Shown here one piece after another: positions 39,728 to 53,607 of a stretch of DNA of 64,000 bases. The stretch lies in the NCBI GenBank assembly GCA_002943765.1, contig PQWQ01000019.1:868001-932000 (forward strand), read 5' to 3'. Each line of letters opens with the position of its first letter. Position 1 is the first letter of the stretch. The notes under the pieces were generated by a model. The model did not search any database. It had not been told where the DNA came from and saw only the letters and a program-made list of their open reading frames with translations. Both the position numbers and the translations under genes were made by a program. Source of the stretch: Psoroptes ovis (taxonomy: Eukaryota; Arthropoda; Arachnida; Sarcoptiformes; Psoroptidae).

Positions 39728-39807
39728 TTAGATTGTCCGAAAAATTTTTGCCGGTTATATCGTTGGAAATCAATTGAAAAATCGGCAAAAACTTTTCGGA
39801 CAGCCTA
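39728..39807 (+). mobile_element. Mariner-derived MITE, subfamily B
   Basis: 80 bp, starts TTAGATTGTCCGAAAAATTT; the right arm is CGGCAAAAACTTTTCGGACA; TA precedes the left end. Confidence 0.82.
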
Positions 39808-41359
39808 TTATATTATTTGATCAATTGATTATAATTGAAATTCAAATTATTATTATCATTATCATTATTATTGATTATTATCATGCATATATTTGCATAC
39901 ATTTACAATATATGTGTACATTTGCAATGTAATTTATATGATTATTTATTATTATCAAAACAATTCAATATCTTAACCGAAAAATTAATAATTTTTCTTT
40001 ATTCTTAAGATTCTTATGATTGAAGAAAATATTCAATTCAATTTTACATAGTTATATGATTATAATTAATTAATTGTTTAATATTGAATTCCATGCATTT
40101 ATATTAATAAATAAATGATCAATCAAGCAATTCAATGAAAGCTATCAACAATAAGAAACCCGTGAATTAAGAATCATAGCCATTTGATTGTATTGAATTT
40201 AGATTTTGAAATCCAAATTCAATCTAAATCAAAATTCAAATCAATAAAAAATTAAAAGATTAAAGATCAAAAACAAGATTAAAAAGTATTGATTATTCAT
40301 TGATTAATTGATTAGCTGTGTACTTTTGTGCCAGTGTTGTACTTTGACAGTGTATTGTCAGTGCATTTTATTAGTGCATTTTTATGTTATTTATTTTACT
40401 TAATCTTCGATTGATTTTCTTTTGATAATTTAATCTTACCAAAGATCATTAAAACACCAGAAAGATATAGAAATGGACACTGAGAATTTAATTTTAATTT
40501 TTCGTGTGTGTACTTATTCTTACTTACACACACAGATTATAGCAGTTGTTTGAGGTTTAATTCCTTATGAAAATAAAGAAAATAAATTAAGGAAGATAAA
40601 TGTCAAAATTTTAAGAAAATTCTTTCATTTATTTCATTTCCATTGAAAATAAATGTCACAGATTCTTAAGAATTTAAACTGAAAATAATAAAGAACAAGA
40701 ATCTAAGAATAAATAATCCAATTTGTAACAATTTATTCTTCGAAGAATTTCTTGTTTATTTCAAAGAATTTTATTCGAAAAATTCTTAGATAATCATCAT
40801 ATATCACACCATTGATATATCACACCACTGCTGATACAAACACCAGTAATATATATTTGTATATGACGCATTTGAACACATTTATGTACACAAACAAATA
40901 TAAATGATGATGATGACGATGATAATAATAATAAATGGTGTTGATGAAAATATCAATGATAATAATAGCGGCCAGCCAAGCCAGGCCATTCGTAATGATA
41001 GGCGGCTAATAATCGAAATGATATTATTATTATAAACAAAAGAATACAAGAGATTATTATTTATTTCCAAGATTATTATCACCAAGATTGTGAAAGTGAG
41101 TGATTCCATTAACTACAATTGAAACAATAGAAATCTTTGGTACAAATCTCACAACAAATGAAACAAAAACATTAAAATTTAATCTGATTTATTCCATTGT
41201 TTGTTTGTTTGTTTTCCATTTGATAAATTTTCCCCGATTGATAATCATTAAGTGAAAACATACCATATTTTTCTATGTCATTAACGATCATTGATTCTAT
41301 CAATACACCCAATTCCAATGGCACCAATGTTGATCATGATTTAATCATATTTGAAAATA

Positions 41360-41439
41360 TTAGGTTGTTCAAAAAATTTTTGCCGATTTTTCAATTATTT
41401 TCTACGATGTAACCGGCAAAAATTTTTCGGACAATCTAA
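41360..41439 (+). mobile_element. Mariner-derived MITE, subfamily B
   Basis: 80 bp, starts TTAGGTTGTTCAAAAAATTT and ends TTTTTCGGACAATCTAA, TA on both sides. A second, isolated right end (CCGGAACAATCTAATA) lies nearby at about 41479-41494. Confidence 0.82.
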
Positions 41440-42317
41440 TATATCATTGAATTATGATGATGATGATGATCATAATTTCCGGAACAATCTAATAAAATAT
41501 ATTAATCAAAGATTAAATTAAATGATATTCCATGAATCGATCGATCGATGATGATGACCACAAATCCGATTATTTTTTGCAGATTTTGTTTGTTCGTTTA
41601 TTAATTTATTTGTTTATTTGTCTTTGTGGATTTTTTCTTTGATATTTTCACACTTGGGCCCTCTGAATTCGGGTCCATGTTCGGGGATTTAGCTTTGTCA
41701 ATTTTGAATCCAAAGGCCACGATCATGAAAATTCAAATTCTTCGAATGATGAAAAATATCTGCTGTGATCAAATGATCAAATCAATTTGTAATTTGTATA
41801 AAGAGAGAAATTCAAAATAATAATTTGATTTTGATTATCAAAATTGCAAAAAAATGTGTTGCCAAATTCAATTCATTCATTTATTCATTTATTATATGGA
41901 CAATTTCATAATCAATTTTGATTTTCTTTGATTTCTTCGAGATTCCCTTGATTTATTTCAATTAATTTTCAATTATCATCATCATAATAATGAAATTACA
42001 ATTAAGCCAATCATTTATTTCGTATTTCTATCCGCCTTGTTTCTCGCATTCTTTTTCGTTATCATTATTCATCAATATCAATGTCCAATATATATTTCAT
42101 TGAATAAATGAATAATGAAATCAATAAATTCAGATTCAATTTATTCAATTGATCTATTTTCTGCTGATTCATTAAGAAATAGAATAAGATAAATCTTATT
42201 TATTAGATTGATTCAATTGTTCAAATATTGCAATAATCTATTATATTAAATGATAATAATGACGATAATTAATTTTGAATTTTGAAAATTTCAAAAAATC
42301 TGAAAAAGATGTATATA

Positions 42318-42386
42318 GCGCCATCTTTTGTTTGAAAATGTATTTATTTAATCGAAATGTTTTGTTTCGCGGTCAAAAGATGGCGC
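42318..42386. repeat. 69-bp inverted-repeat element
   Basis: Perfect 13-bp arms GCGCCATCTTTTG and CAAAAGATGGCGC around a 43-nt spacer. Too G+C-rich for its surroundings; possibly a further miniature element. Confidence 0.6.
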
Positions 42387-44557
42387 ATAATGCTCGTTAA
42401 ATTTTAAAATTCCGAAAATTTTTTAACGCAAAAAACACCATGAAATAAAGTAGAATTAATGCAGTGAAGAAAACATTGAGTGGTGGAGGGTTCAAAAATT
42501 TTCAATTTTTTCTTCAAGAATTTTCAGGAATTTCAAATGAATTCTTAAACTAATTATAACGAGTTTGATCACGAATTCTGATTGGATTCATTTGAAATTT
42601 CCCGAAAAATTTTTCTTAAAAATTTATTTTCAAGAATTCTAAAAAATTCAAATCAATCAATCAACCAATTGATCGATCGAACGATGATTCTTAATTGAAC
42701 TTTTAAATTGAATTCTTGGAAATTTTTAAGTGAAATTCCTTCGATTATTTACTTGCGATTAAAGTTTGTACCGAACCGAAAATTCTAGCTTAGAGAATTC
42801 AGAATTTAATTCAAGCTTCAAATCAATAATCTTAAAAAAAAACAAGCAGAAAAAAATTCCTGTGAGAATAGCAGAACCCATGTACTATAAGAGTATAGAA
42901 ACCTACGAGAATTCTTATAATTCATTGAACTTGTCATGCTTACATTCATTGAATATAATTGAAATCCTTTGGAACATATGTTGAATTTCTTATCCATGAT
43001 TATCATCGTCATCATCGATGATTATCTAAAATTTTCAATTTCAAGATTTTTCTTAGAATTCTTTGAAACAAATTCCAATTGAAAATCAATTGAAATTGTG
43101 CTATTCATCGATTTGTTCAATAAAATATCCAATTAATCAATGAAATACTCAAATAACCAAAGAATATTTTCTGAATCCTTGAACCTCGATCTTTAGTCTA
43201 TTTGTACTTACGCAATCCACCTTTTTAAAAATTTGAAATTTCTTTAAGAATTTTCAATTATTCATAATTCAAATAATGATTTTTTCAGAAAATTCTTTGA
43301 ATTCTGCTTTTTAAAAATTCAATTATTTTTTCTCTAAGAAAAAATAAATTTTGAATTATCAAATTTTGAAAAAAATCATTATTATTTGGGCTAATAATAA
43401 TTATATAATATATGCCCAAATATTCATATGAATTCTTCATATGAATCTTCATAAATAATTTCAATTTTTATTTCGTATGAATATGAATTCATATATATTC
43501 ATTCATTCAGTCATATATTCATGTAACGATAATCAATATTAAATTAACTTAAATATAGATGAAAATGAAGACGATAGAAGCTTTGGCTTTCTCATGAAAT
43601 AATAATTCGCCTTTTCTTTATTTCGTTTTTTAGGTGAAATTCTTGAGAATTTCCTCTGAATTTCACCGAAATTCTTCCAAAAAATTCTCTTAAATTTAAT
43701 TTTCTATGCCCCTATGCCATTTACTACTTACTAAGTAATGAATATATTCATGTGTAATTTTCTTCGAAAGCAAGAAAAACCAAGAATATTGAATTTTTGA
43801 AATTAATATTTAAATTATTTGTTTATTATCATTTATTCAGAGAATATGAACGAGATATAACCTTTTCTTGGGTATAACTTTTGAAATATTCGAGGATAAT
43901 TTATTCTGAAAGGTATATGAGATGTGAGATATGAGAGAATTCAAATGCTATTCTCGCCATATCTCACGACTAGAAATGCATAGAAACGCATAGAAACTTC
44001 GAAACTTTCTTGAGATATTCGAAGAAAATGATTGAAAATATTCTGAATTTCTTAGGGAGAAATGAATAAGAAAATTTTCAAACCATTCAAACTCATTCAA
44101 ATCAATTTATTAATTATTAATCATCAATGATATGTGTGATAGAATCGAATCGAATCGATTGATTGATTGAATTGATCAATTCTAGCCAAAAAAAAGAAAA
44201 ACGAATGAGTAAATTGAAATTCTGGGCCTAGTTCTGGATCGAAATTGGACTGAATTCTGGACCAAAATTCTGAGCAAAATGATCTTGGACGATCTCCGAA
44301 CAAATTTCGGACAAATTTCTGAACAAATTGACCGAATTCTCATTGATAATTTGACGATGCAAAGAGCAGCACATTGATTGCCATTGATTATTATTATTTC
44401 GAGTGCCATTTCCAAGACAATTTTCACTTAAAAATTAAGACATGAAAATTGTTTTTAAGAGAAGAAAAAAAACATAAATAAATATATATCAACCATTGAA
44501 TTTGCCATTTACTAACCAACCAACCAACCAAAATGAACAGATATAAATAAATAAATA

Positions 44558-44638
44558 TTAGATTGTCCCATAAGTTCTTGCCGTTTTTTAAATTTTTTTT
44601 TCATACAAAAAACGGCAAGAACTTATGGGACAACCTAA
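44558..44638 (+). mobile_element. Mariner-derived MITE, subfamily C (nearly perfect fold-back)
   Basis: 81 bp, TA on both sides. Starts TTAGATTGTCCCATAAGTTC and ends with the near-exact reverse complement; about 32-bp arms around a T-rich loop. Confidence 0.87.
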
Positions 44639-45437
44639 TAAATAAATAAATTATTGAATGATTGAATGTATGAGTGAATGAATGAGTGAATGTATGAATT
44701 CATCATAAATATAAATAAGAATCAATAAAATTGATTTTGCCATTTTCGGTTCTAGAAAATGGCATTTTCGAATGAATTTCAATTACAAATTCCCTTAAAA
44801 AACCCAAGAAAATGAAATAAATTATTATCCCATTTGAAAATGTTTATTTTCCGAACGATGATAATCCAATCGCACCCATAAACACAGACCAAACAACCAG
44901 ACAAACAAACACAGATACGACCACACATAAACAACCAGCGAGTCCGCAACACCCATTTACCACATAATAATCATCATAATTACTCAGAATTGAAATTGAA
45001 AAAATTATCCCATTTGAAAATTTTGAAAATAAATAAAAAATTTATTGTAGGCCATTAAATTATTGACGATAATTGTCGTGGTACCCTTCATGATTGTGTG
45101 GACCACACAATCGTCCACTCAAATCGTCAAATCGCCGAAACTTCGGGAACTTTGAGCCTTTGAAACCCTTTGAAACCTCTTTTAAATGAGAGAATGGACC
45201 GCGATTCTCGCTTTTCAATTGAATTTCAAATTTTTTCGAGAAATTAAATTTTAATCAAATTATTTTCAGGACAGACTTTGAATTGAAATTAAAATTTAAT
45301 TCGAGTTCAAATAAACAACCGAATTCTATGAATGATAATTGCTTTGGTGTTTCGGGTGTTTGTATGTTTGAGTGTGTATGTGAAAAGCAAATGCTATGGC
45401 AAATCCTATGGTTCGTTCTCCGGTGATTGTATTTCAA

Positions 45438-45520
45438 CATTTTCAAACGTATAAAAGTTTTCGTCGATTATATCGTAGGAAATCATGAGAAAATCGTCAC
45501 CAACTTATCGGACAAGCTAA
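45438..45520 (+). mobile_element. Mariner-derived MITE, diverged subfamily B
   Basis: The right end CGGACAAGCTAA and the middle GATTATATCGTAGGAAATCA match the family; the left end is too diverged to place exactly. Confidence 0.5.
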
Positions 45521-45863
45521 TATTTTCCAGCCCCGAAACAATATTCTTTCTTTATTCCAGCGCCGCAATTCAATTGATTCAATTGCCGGAAAAAACTTTG
45601 ACAAACATTTTTTTGACGATTTGTTTCTCGAAAGTTTCTCGAAACAACAACGAAAAAACTATTATTAAACAGCAGTATTTATTCATCTTCTTCATTGACA
45701 ATCAATGAATTGACAAGTCAATAATTTGAAAATACACAGAAACTTTTTCGGCAAAGAGAATTTCCTCGATTCAATCGATCGATTCACATTTGTCTATTTT
45801 CGGCAATTTTTCCGTAAATTCAAATTATCGGAAAACAATGACAAACAATAATAATGATTACAA

Positions 45864-45945
45864 TTGATTGTCCGAAAAGTTTTGGCCAATTTTCATGAAC
45901 AACTCTATTGTGATTAAGCGTAATGAACTTTTCGGACAACCTGAA
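45864..45945 (+). mobile_element. Mariner-derived MITE, subfamily A
   Basis: 82 bp, starts TTGATTGTCCGAAAAGTTTT, internal AACTCTATTGTGATTAAGCG, ends TTTTCGGACAACCTGAA; TA follows. Confidence 0.82.
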
Positions 45946-48712
45946 TATTTTACCTGTATTATTTTTCCATATATATGAATAATGAAACAATCGAACTTTT
46001 GGATCGTTCATTGTTTGTTGGCGGTGGAATATCATCAAATAATAATGAAGAATATAACCTGAACACCTGAACAAACTTTTTACCTGAATTTTGCTGGCGC
46101 AAAATCCAATAAACGTTGAACAATTCCGTTGTAAGTTTGGCTGAATTTAAAAGTTTAAATTTGCCCGAAATAAATAGTTATATTGGTGAATACATATACC
46201 GAATATTGACCGGTTTTTTCGGTTCTCGTGATATGTGAATATATCGTTTGCCCGCAATCGTGAAATTGCATATTTCCACACTGAATGATTTGAATGATTC
46301 AATCATTGATCGAATAAATGAATGAACAAGTCGTTGCTATTGTTCCATATATGAATGTTTAAAGTAGATCCCTAATCAATACAATGTATATTGTATATAG
46401 ACACTTGTATCTTTAACGAATATATTCTGGGCCTATTCTTAGTCTGAGTGATTCAATGTCTATATATCAATTGAAATGATCGTCAGAATCGCTGAAGAAG
46501 CTCCCATTGAAGCCCTTATATTGATAATATCTCATTGAATCGTCTTGATTCAAACTTTCAATGGGAATCTCAAGATTATATTTAAGGCTAAACATAGCTA
46601 TATATGAGAATGATGATGTTTCAATCAATATTTTTATGAATATTTGTATTTTACGCATGTATTTCTGCTTTGTATTGCCAATGATGAGGCTATACATTTT
46701 CATATCAAAGGTCTATAGCTTGTCAGTGATATTGTTTAAAAGCAAATATCGATGTATATAGAAATGCTTTACGTATACAGCTTCGATGATTGCACAGAAT
46801 TTCATTCATTTCAAAAAATGAAATGGAAAATTGCATTCAAATTTTGAATTTGAAATTGTGAAACTTTGAATTTTCAAAAAATGAAAATTATTTCAGTTTC
46901 AATACAGAAGTCATTGAATTAAGTCGTTTTGTATTTGTTTTTGGTGTATTTTCTCACAGAAAAACAATTCTGACAAGTTTTTTCCTTGGTTTGAATTTGA
47001 ATTTGAATTGTTTTACAAAGCAATTTTACTAATATTTGTGAGATTCATATGTGTACGATTATCATCGAATCAATCTGATCATCATTGATTTAACAAACCA
47101 ACACGCAATGCACGCAAACATGTGTTTTCTAATATGAATATTTTGAAATCAAATCGATGAATCTATGAATCAATTGAATCAGTGAAGCTAAGAATTAATT
47201 GAAACATTTCGTTGTTTTGTTGTGTTGTTTGTCTGTCGGTCTGTTTTTTTTCAAAGTGTTTCCAGTGTGTGTTAATCCAGAATCAAATTATTTTATTTTT
47301 GTTTATTTTCAAATTCAATTCAATTCAAAAATATTCTAAGAATATTTTTAAGAATATTTCAATTCAATTCAAGGATATTCGAAGACTATTCTTCAAAGAA
47401 ATATTCTTCGCAAACAATATTCTTAGAACTACTAATCGTCAATTCAATTCAATTGAATCATATATACAAAAACATATGGATTAAATCGAATCGAAATTCA
47501 ATTGAATTTGTTTGTGATTCACTTTCAAGAAAAATATAAAAATAAATATATTTTCATATTTTTTCTTCAAATATAAAATATAATAAAATATATTTTCCGG
47601 AAAACATTTTTATTTTCCATGTTTGAATTTGAAATATAATGCTTGGTCTATGTGTGTGCTATGTGTGTCTACGGTCTTAGATCGATATTACATCACAATT
47701 TCCAATGATAATAATAACATTGAACAATATTTTGAACCATTTGAAAAACATTGAACAATTTCATATTTCATCAAATATAAATTGAGATAATGCATAATGC
47801 ATTATAATAAATGCATAGAAATGCACAATAATAAATGTATGATCTTCTCTTATTTTTTGAAAAATATGTTCTTGTTTATGTTTGAATTCAAATAATAATT
47901 TATCATTCAACTAAGACTAAATTCAAATTCAACGACGACCACCGAATTCAACGAAGACCAAATTGAATAAAATTCAATTCAATCAACTAAAGCATTCACC
48001 CAATGAGAAATGTATCATCTGTACACCGTGTGTGCAGTTTCATCTTATTCAATTTTATTTGATCGACCACGAAATAAATAAATTCAAATAGATTCAACCA
48101 TTAAACCATAGAACACCAAAAGAAACTGTTTACTTGAAAAATTATTCGGCAAATATTTGAATTTACTTTGGAAAATATTCAAAAACTTTTGACAGATAAT
48201 TGCTTTGAATCATTTCTTTAAGTTTGAATCTGAAAAATTAATTTTCGAAACTCGTGACTGGTTTTCGAAGCAAATATCATATATCACATATTGCTTAATA
48301 TCATTAATGGTCAATGGACAATTGATGCTTGAAAAATTTAATGCTTGATCACTCTACGACCTTGATACCTTGAAAATATTATTGCTGTTGATAATTATTA
48401 AAGGTGATAATTTATTGTGTTTTATTGAAGCTTTGTTGAAAGTATTATTAATTATTGATACGTGAAATCCTATTAATTGATTAAATGATTGATTGATTTA
48501 CTTTCAAATACTGGTCAACAAATGGTTAATATTGATTAATAAATAATAGCCTTCGATGCAATAATCATTATCCAGAAGCAATAAAAATATTAAATATTTT
48601 TGGTTCGATAATTGGCTCAAATGAATTGAATTTAATTGATTTTGAATCAAATCTTAAATAATTTAAAGCCTTAATGTGATAAAATTTGAAAATTTATATC
48701 AAACAAGCAAAA

Positions 48713-51147
48713 ATGCAACGAATACGTGATACCTTTAGGCGCCGTAACACGGCCCAAAATCCTGCGGCAGAATCACAACAATCAAGACAATCAATGATGG
48801 TTGGTGATGAACAATGTTTACCATCATCATCAAGCCAGAATCGTACGGATTCAATCCCTGTTGTTCAATCATCATCATCATCGTTGGAACAGCAAGCAAA
48901 AGCTAAAGCAATCAAACAGTTGAATCGTCGTAATAATCGTAAAGAATTGAACAGACAAAAGAAAAAATTAATGAAAATTAATGCTAAAAGTAATCAAAAC
49001 AATGGAAGTACGGGAAATCTATTTAATTTGATTGGAAATTTTTCTGGAAATTCAAACCATAAAGCTAATATTAATGGTGGTAAAAACGCTAATCAACATC
49101 ATCATTTATTATCATCATCAACAACACAATTAACCACATCGATATCATCAGGATCATCAAATGTTTGTATTGTCAATCATCATTCGAATCTTTCGAATCA
49201 TCCAAATCATTCGAATCATCTTCATCATCATTTAGGTTTTCGTAGTACAAATTCAACACCAACACATTTATTATCATCATATTATCAACATCAACAACCA
49301 CAAAATAATCATCATCAATCATCATCATCATCATTGTCACCATCACAACAATCATCACCAACACATTCATTTATGGATGATTTTTCATTGATAACCGCCA
49401 CCAGTACCAGCGCAAATACTAATCAGAATAATACATCATCAATGAATAATGATTATTGGTTCAATAATCAAGATAATACGAATCAATCAATGAACAACAA
49501 TGAAACAATGAAATATCATCATGGAATACATCATTCATCATCATCGACTGTTTCGACACCATCACCATTGATGAAAATACAAAAATCAATTTTAAATTTT
49601 AATTTTGATAATTTTTCAAATAATTCAAATTCAAATATGAATCAAAATAATCAAACAATTAATTCGAATTCGAATTCAAACAATGATATCATTATCAACG
49701 ATGATCTTAATAATAAATCTAAATATGTGTGCCTTAACAATGATAATAACAATGTTCAGGGTAATAATAATAATGGTTCTAATATCACCGATAATAGCAG
49801 TGACCATAGTAGCTACAATGAATCAACGATCATAACGAATGATGATTCGGATTATGACCGAGGCAATGGACTGCTGCAAATCCCGATGCAAAATAAGATC
49901 CGGTCAGCATCATTCGATGATTCCCGGTCATCGAAAGCTGGTGGCCTCATGGTACCACAAGATGCAAAGAATGTTCGTTCGAAATCGTTTGATCATTCGG
50001 CAAACATTGCGGGACAACAACAGCAACAACAGCAGCAGCAGCAGCAACAATCAACGACAACAACTCGATCATCGAATGATAATCAACGTTCGATTAGTAA
50101 TAAACGTAGTGATTCGAATGTATCGAATCAATCAACATCATCAACCACATCGAATGTGATTACATTTTTGGATGTACCAAAATGGAAATTATTAATACGA
50201 CGATCATCGGCCACGACATCATCATCGTCGGGATCATCATCGAATCAACAACAATCGCAATCACAAACGCAACAACAATCAAATCAACAATCGAATCAGC
50301 CGCAATCAAATCAATCGCAGCAGCAACAGCAATCGCCTGCAAATGATTATTCACAATTATCGTTAATGTGTAAAGATTGTGCCCACTGTCAATATATGTA
50401 TGAAATGTTACAAGAACAACAGCAGCAACAGCAACAGTTGCAGCAACAACAACGATTAGAAACAGTTGATGAAGATTTAAATTCACCAAATGATCGATTT
50501 GATGCTGATAATACCAAAGATTCGATCAATAGTAGTGATAATAATGCCATCACCATCAATACTGGTCAATATAATCAATTATCACCGAATATATGCATAA
50601 ACAATAAACCCGAAGCTACCACCAATGATAATATCGGTGTGACAGGTGCAAATATTGGTGCAGGTGGTGCTGCAGCACCAGCATTGCTTGAAGCAATGGA
50701 TGAATTCGATGTTGATGAATTTATCGAACCAATCGATGGTCTACCAATCGTAACGCTTTGTCCACCTGAATTATCGAATCAATCATCGGCATCATCCACA
50801 ATGAACAATTCGAATGATTATGATAATGATTATTATAGCAGTGATAATTCATATAATTCATACACAATGAATGATGATGATGATATGAATGTTAATGGTT
50901 CCGGTATTACAGTGATATCATTAGAAGTACCGGTTATTGATCCGAATTCAACATTATCATCATCAAAACAATCACGATCAGCATCGGTTGATTCACCGTA
51001 CCTGCTTCAAGTACCTAAACGTGATGATATTGAAGTTGGTGAAGGACCCCCAAAAGCTCGATCAAAATCGGTGGACATTGTACTACCGACACATCCAGGT
51101 GGCCCATATTTGTTGATACCACCGAAACATCCACCGACAACAACAAA
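48713..51147 (+). CDS. rdgA: Diacylglycerol kinase (rdgA / DGK zeta-iota type), first coding exon 1B
   Basis: 811 codons plus 2 nt from ATG 48713 to a GTAAGT donor. The enzyme phosphorylates diacylglycerol to phosphatidic acid and, in fly photoreceptors, shuts down phospholipase C signalling. Identification rests on N-terminal features shared with fly RdgA as I recall it: start MQRIRDTFRRRN; serine motifs RSASFDD (about residue 395), RSKSFDH (about 422), RSASVDS (about 753) and RSKSVDIVLPT (about 782); short LMVP, FLDVP, SLEVP, LLQVP and LLIPP motifs; and a Cys pair CKDCAHCQYMYEML (about 552). The rest is His/Asn/Ser/Gln-rich, including polyGln near 50012-50050 and 50416-50455. At 811 residues it is much longer than the corresponding fly region. 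C1 domains, catalytic domain and ankyrin repeats are not in the window and must follow downstream. ATG choice is fixed by the MQR start. Confidence 0.87.
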
Positions 51148-51680
51148 GTAAGTCCAAATATTTTAACATTTATGTCAATACACATTCGTGTACTCACCTT
51201 AATTAAATTTCTGAATTAATTAACTCAAAATTAATTAATTCGATTAATTAATTTGATCGAAATACACTTGAGTAATGAGTAAATATTTTGTGATTCGGTA
51301 CACGAACAAACAAACCAAACGAACTAAAATTCAATTAATTAATTAATTTCACCTGTAAAAAACTCGAAATTCGAAACTCATAAATAACCCTTTTTCCAGA
51401 GAAAAATTCGATTCCAAATCGAATTTGTGGTCAATCCACGAACATCTTTCATTCATTTCTATGGTCCAATTATGGACATTTAATTGAATTAATTTTCGTA
51501 ATTTTAAATTCAAAGGATATAGTCTTGCTGTTGTTGCACATGAAATGAATGAAAAATGATTATATTTCCTTTCTTTATTCAAAAGTAAACTTTGCCTTCG
51601 ACGAAATTCTCTTTGCCCGATGACTGCCGGTGTATTTTTTTCTAAAATTTGTCTCTAAGTTGACGCTTTTATCATTAAGT

Positions 51681-51756
51681 GTATGTAATGTGCCCGTGTC
51701 TGACTCGGGGTGAGCAGTGTGTATGCAAAAAATTTATCACGTAAAAATACGTCAAC
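51681..51756 (+). repeat. CCCGTGTC dispersed repeat, copy 2
   Basis: TGCCCGTGTCTGACTCGGGG then TGAGCA, GCAAAAAATT and CACGTAAAAATACGTC (51738-51753), the last being a one-mismatch form of the GACGTA-N4-TACGTC palindrome. Aligns with the reverse strand of 33731-33820. Confidence 0.65.
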
Positions 51757-53607
51757 AAGGAAAGAGACATTGAATGATTTTTTTTCATTCTCAGAGTAAA
51801 GTAAATTCAATTATAAATTTTTCACAAATAAAATAAAATAATTTTTTTTTGACATTTTTTCACATCCGTCAAGTGTCAAATAATGTTTATTTCAAAAAGA
51901 AGAAGTAAATGAAAATATCGAAGACACCAAACAATGTTGTGATATATGTGTGCCTGAATAATTAATAATCAAATGAAAAGTCTTCGGGGAAAAAAAATTT
52001 CCAAGAAATTTTCTTCATTCATCCTATCCTTTCGAAGAAATAAATCAAAAAGTTGTTTCGAACGAAATTAATGATTCCCAGAATATTTCTCGCCAATTTT
52101 CTGACATTCAGGCAATTTAGTCAAAGTAAGAGGTGGTAAGGCTATATATTACATAGCCTGTACATAAGTTGATGCTTAAAAATGTTTAGTACTGTTTTGG
52201 CTTTGAAAATCACCGAAAATCCCCGATAAAAATCAATTGATCCGAGTTCGAGGGAAATTTCCTCGGAAATTCTTCCACAAATGTTCAACCCTTTCATGCT
52301 TTAATATCACCATCAACAAAAAACTCATTAAAATTCATTGAAAATTAATTAAAAATCATTGAATTTTTTTTTTGCTTGTTGTTAATTGGAAATTTTCCAA
52401 TTTTTTTCTAAATAAATTAATTATCGTTGATGAATTATCAATTAATCAAATTGATTTGATCAATTGATAATTGATAATTGCCCATAAAGTTTCCCGAAAT
52501 TATGTTCCCTAAAATCATTTCACTTAATACAAATGTCAAATGTCAAATCGTGTCTTTGATCGTTTAAATTTTCCATGTGAAAACATTTGACGCCCGAATT
52601 TCGGCATTCATTGAATTATCGCGGAACAAATTAATCAATCAATCAATCGATTGTTCGATTGATTCATTCATTGATTTGATCATTTGATTTGATTTGATGA
52701 TCGACACTGTCAAAGCCATTGTCAACCCATTAATTTGGGTTGGAATTCATTTTCTTTGGATTCGAAAAATAATTCAAATCATTTCATGACAAAATCAATT
52801 CAATAAATAAATCGAATTCGGAATCAATTCGATCTGAATCATTATGTGTGCGTATGCGAATACCACCCTTTGAATACCCTTTGATTGAATTATTTCCAAT
52901 TTACATGTAAATTACTTTAAATCATTGAATTATTCAAATGAATGAATGAATAAATACCAAATCGGAACGATTCAAAGTAATTGAATTCTCTCGCTTATTC
53001 CTCCCGAAACTAATCTAAATCACTTTTGACATATGAAATTGTCATGTCTTCGACTAATAAATCGATCAAATTCATGTGTATAATCGTCGCACAACCCGCT
53101 AAATAAACGCAAACACCAAGCGATTGTTCAATCAAGCGATCGTACATGCATCGATGCGCGAATTCACCGATGCATTGGTATCGCTGGTGCAAACAATGGT
53201 GCGTTTGGGGTGAATTTCGAGTCCATATCGGTGTATCTAGGGTGCTTTCCAGTAAGTTTCGGTAAACTCCTGGCGAACTTGGGTGAATATTCAATGAATT
53301 ACGTTGAATTTCGGTGAATATTTGATGAATTACGGGCCAAATAAACATGTAAATTGATTGAGCGATTGCTTGATTGAATAAATAATCAAAAAACTTTGAC
53401 AAATAATAATAAATAATAAATTGATTTTGATTTTTGCAAATATGGAAAATTTCCATATTTTCCCCGAAAAATTTCCATAGAAATTTACATATTTTTCAAT
53501 CATAATCAAATCAAAATCACAAAATCAACTGATTTGAAAAATCAAATCAATTTCCCTGCACAAATGTCAATCGTAGCTGGTTGTTAACGTGCGTATGTAT
53601 TTATTAT

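Larger units (their letters stand above)
33161..48712. other. Intron / upstream region between exons 1A and 1B
   Basis: 15.5 kb without supported coding sequence. It carries a solo LTR, seven mariner-type MITEs, two 119-bp CAGGGTTT palindromic MITEs, a member of the CCCGTGTC repeat, a (CATC)n tract and several hairpins. The last part presumably includes the promoter and leader of exon 1B. Confidence 0.5.

Noticed and set aside
53010..53456. 148-residue minus-strand ORF
   Set aside because: No domain, signal or splice evidence; composition follows the local G+C rise.
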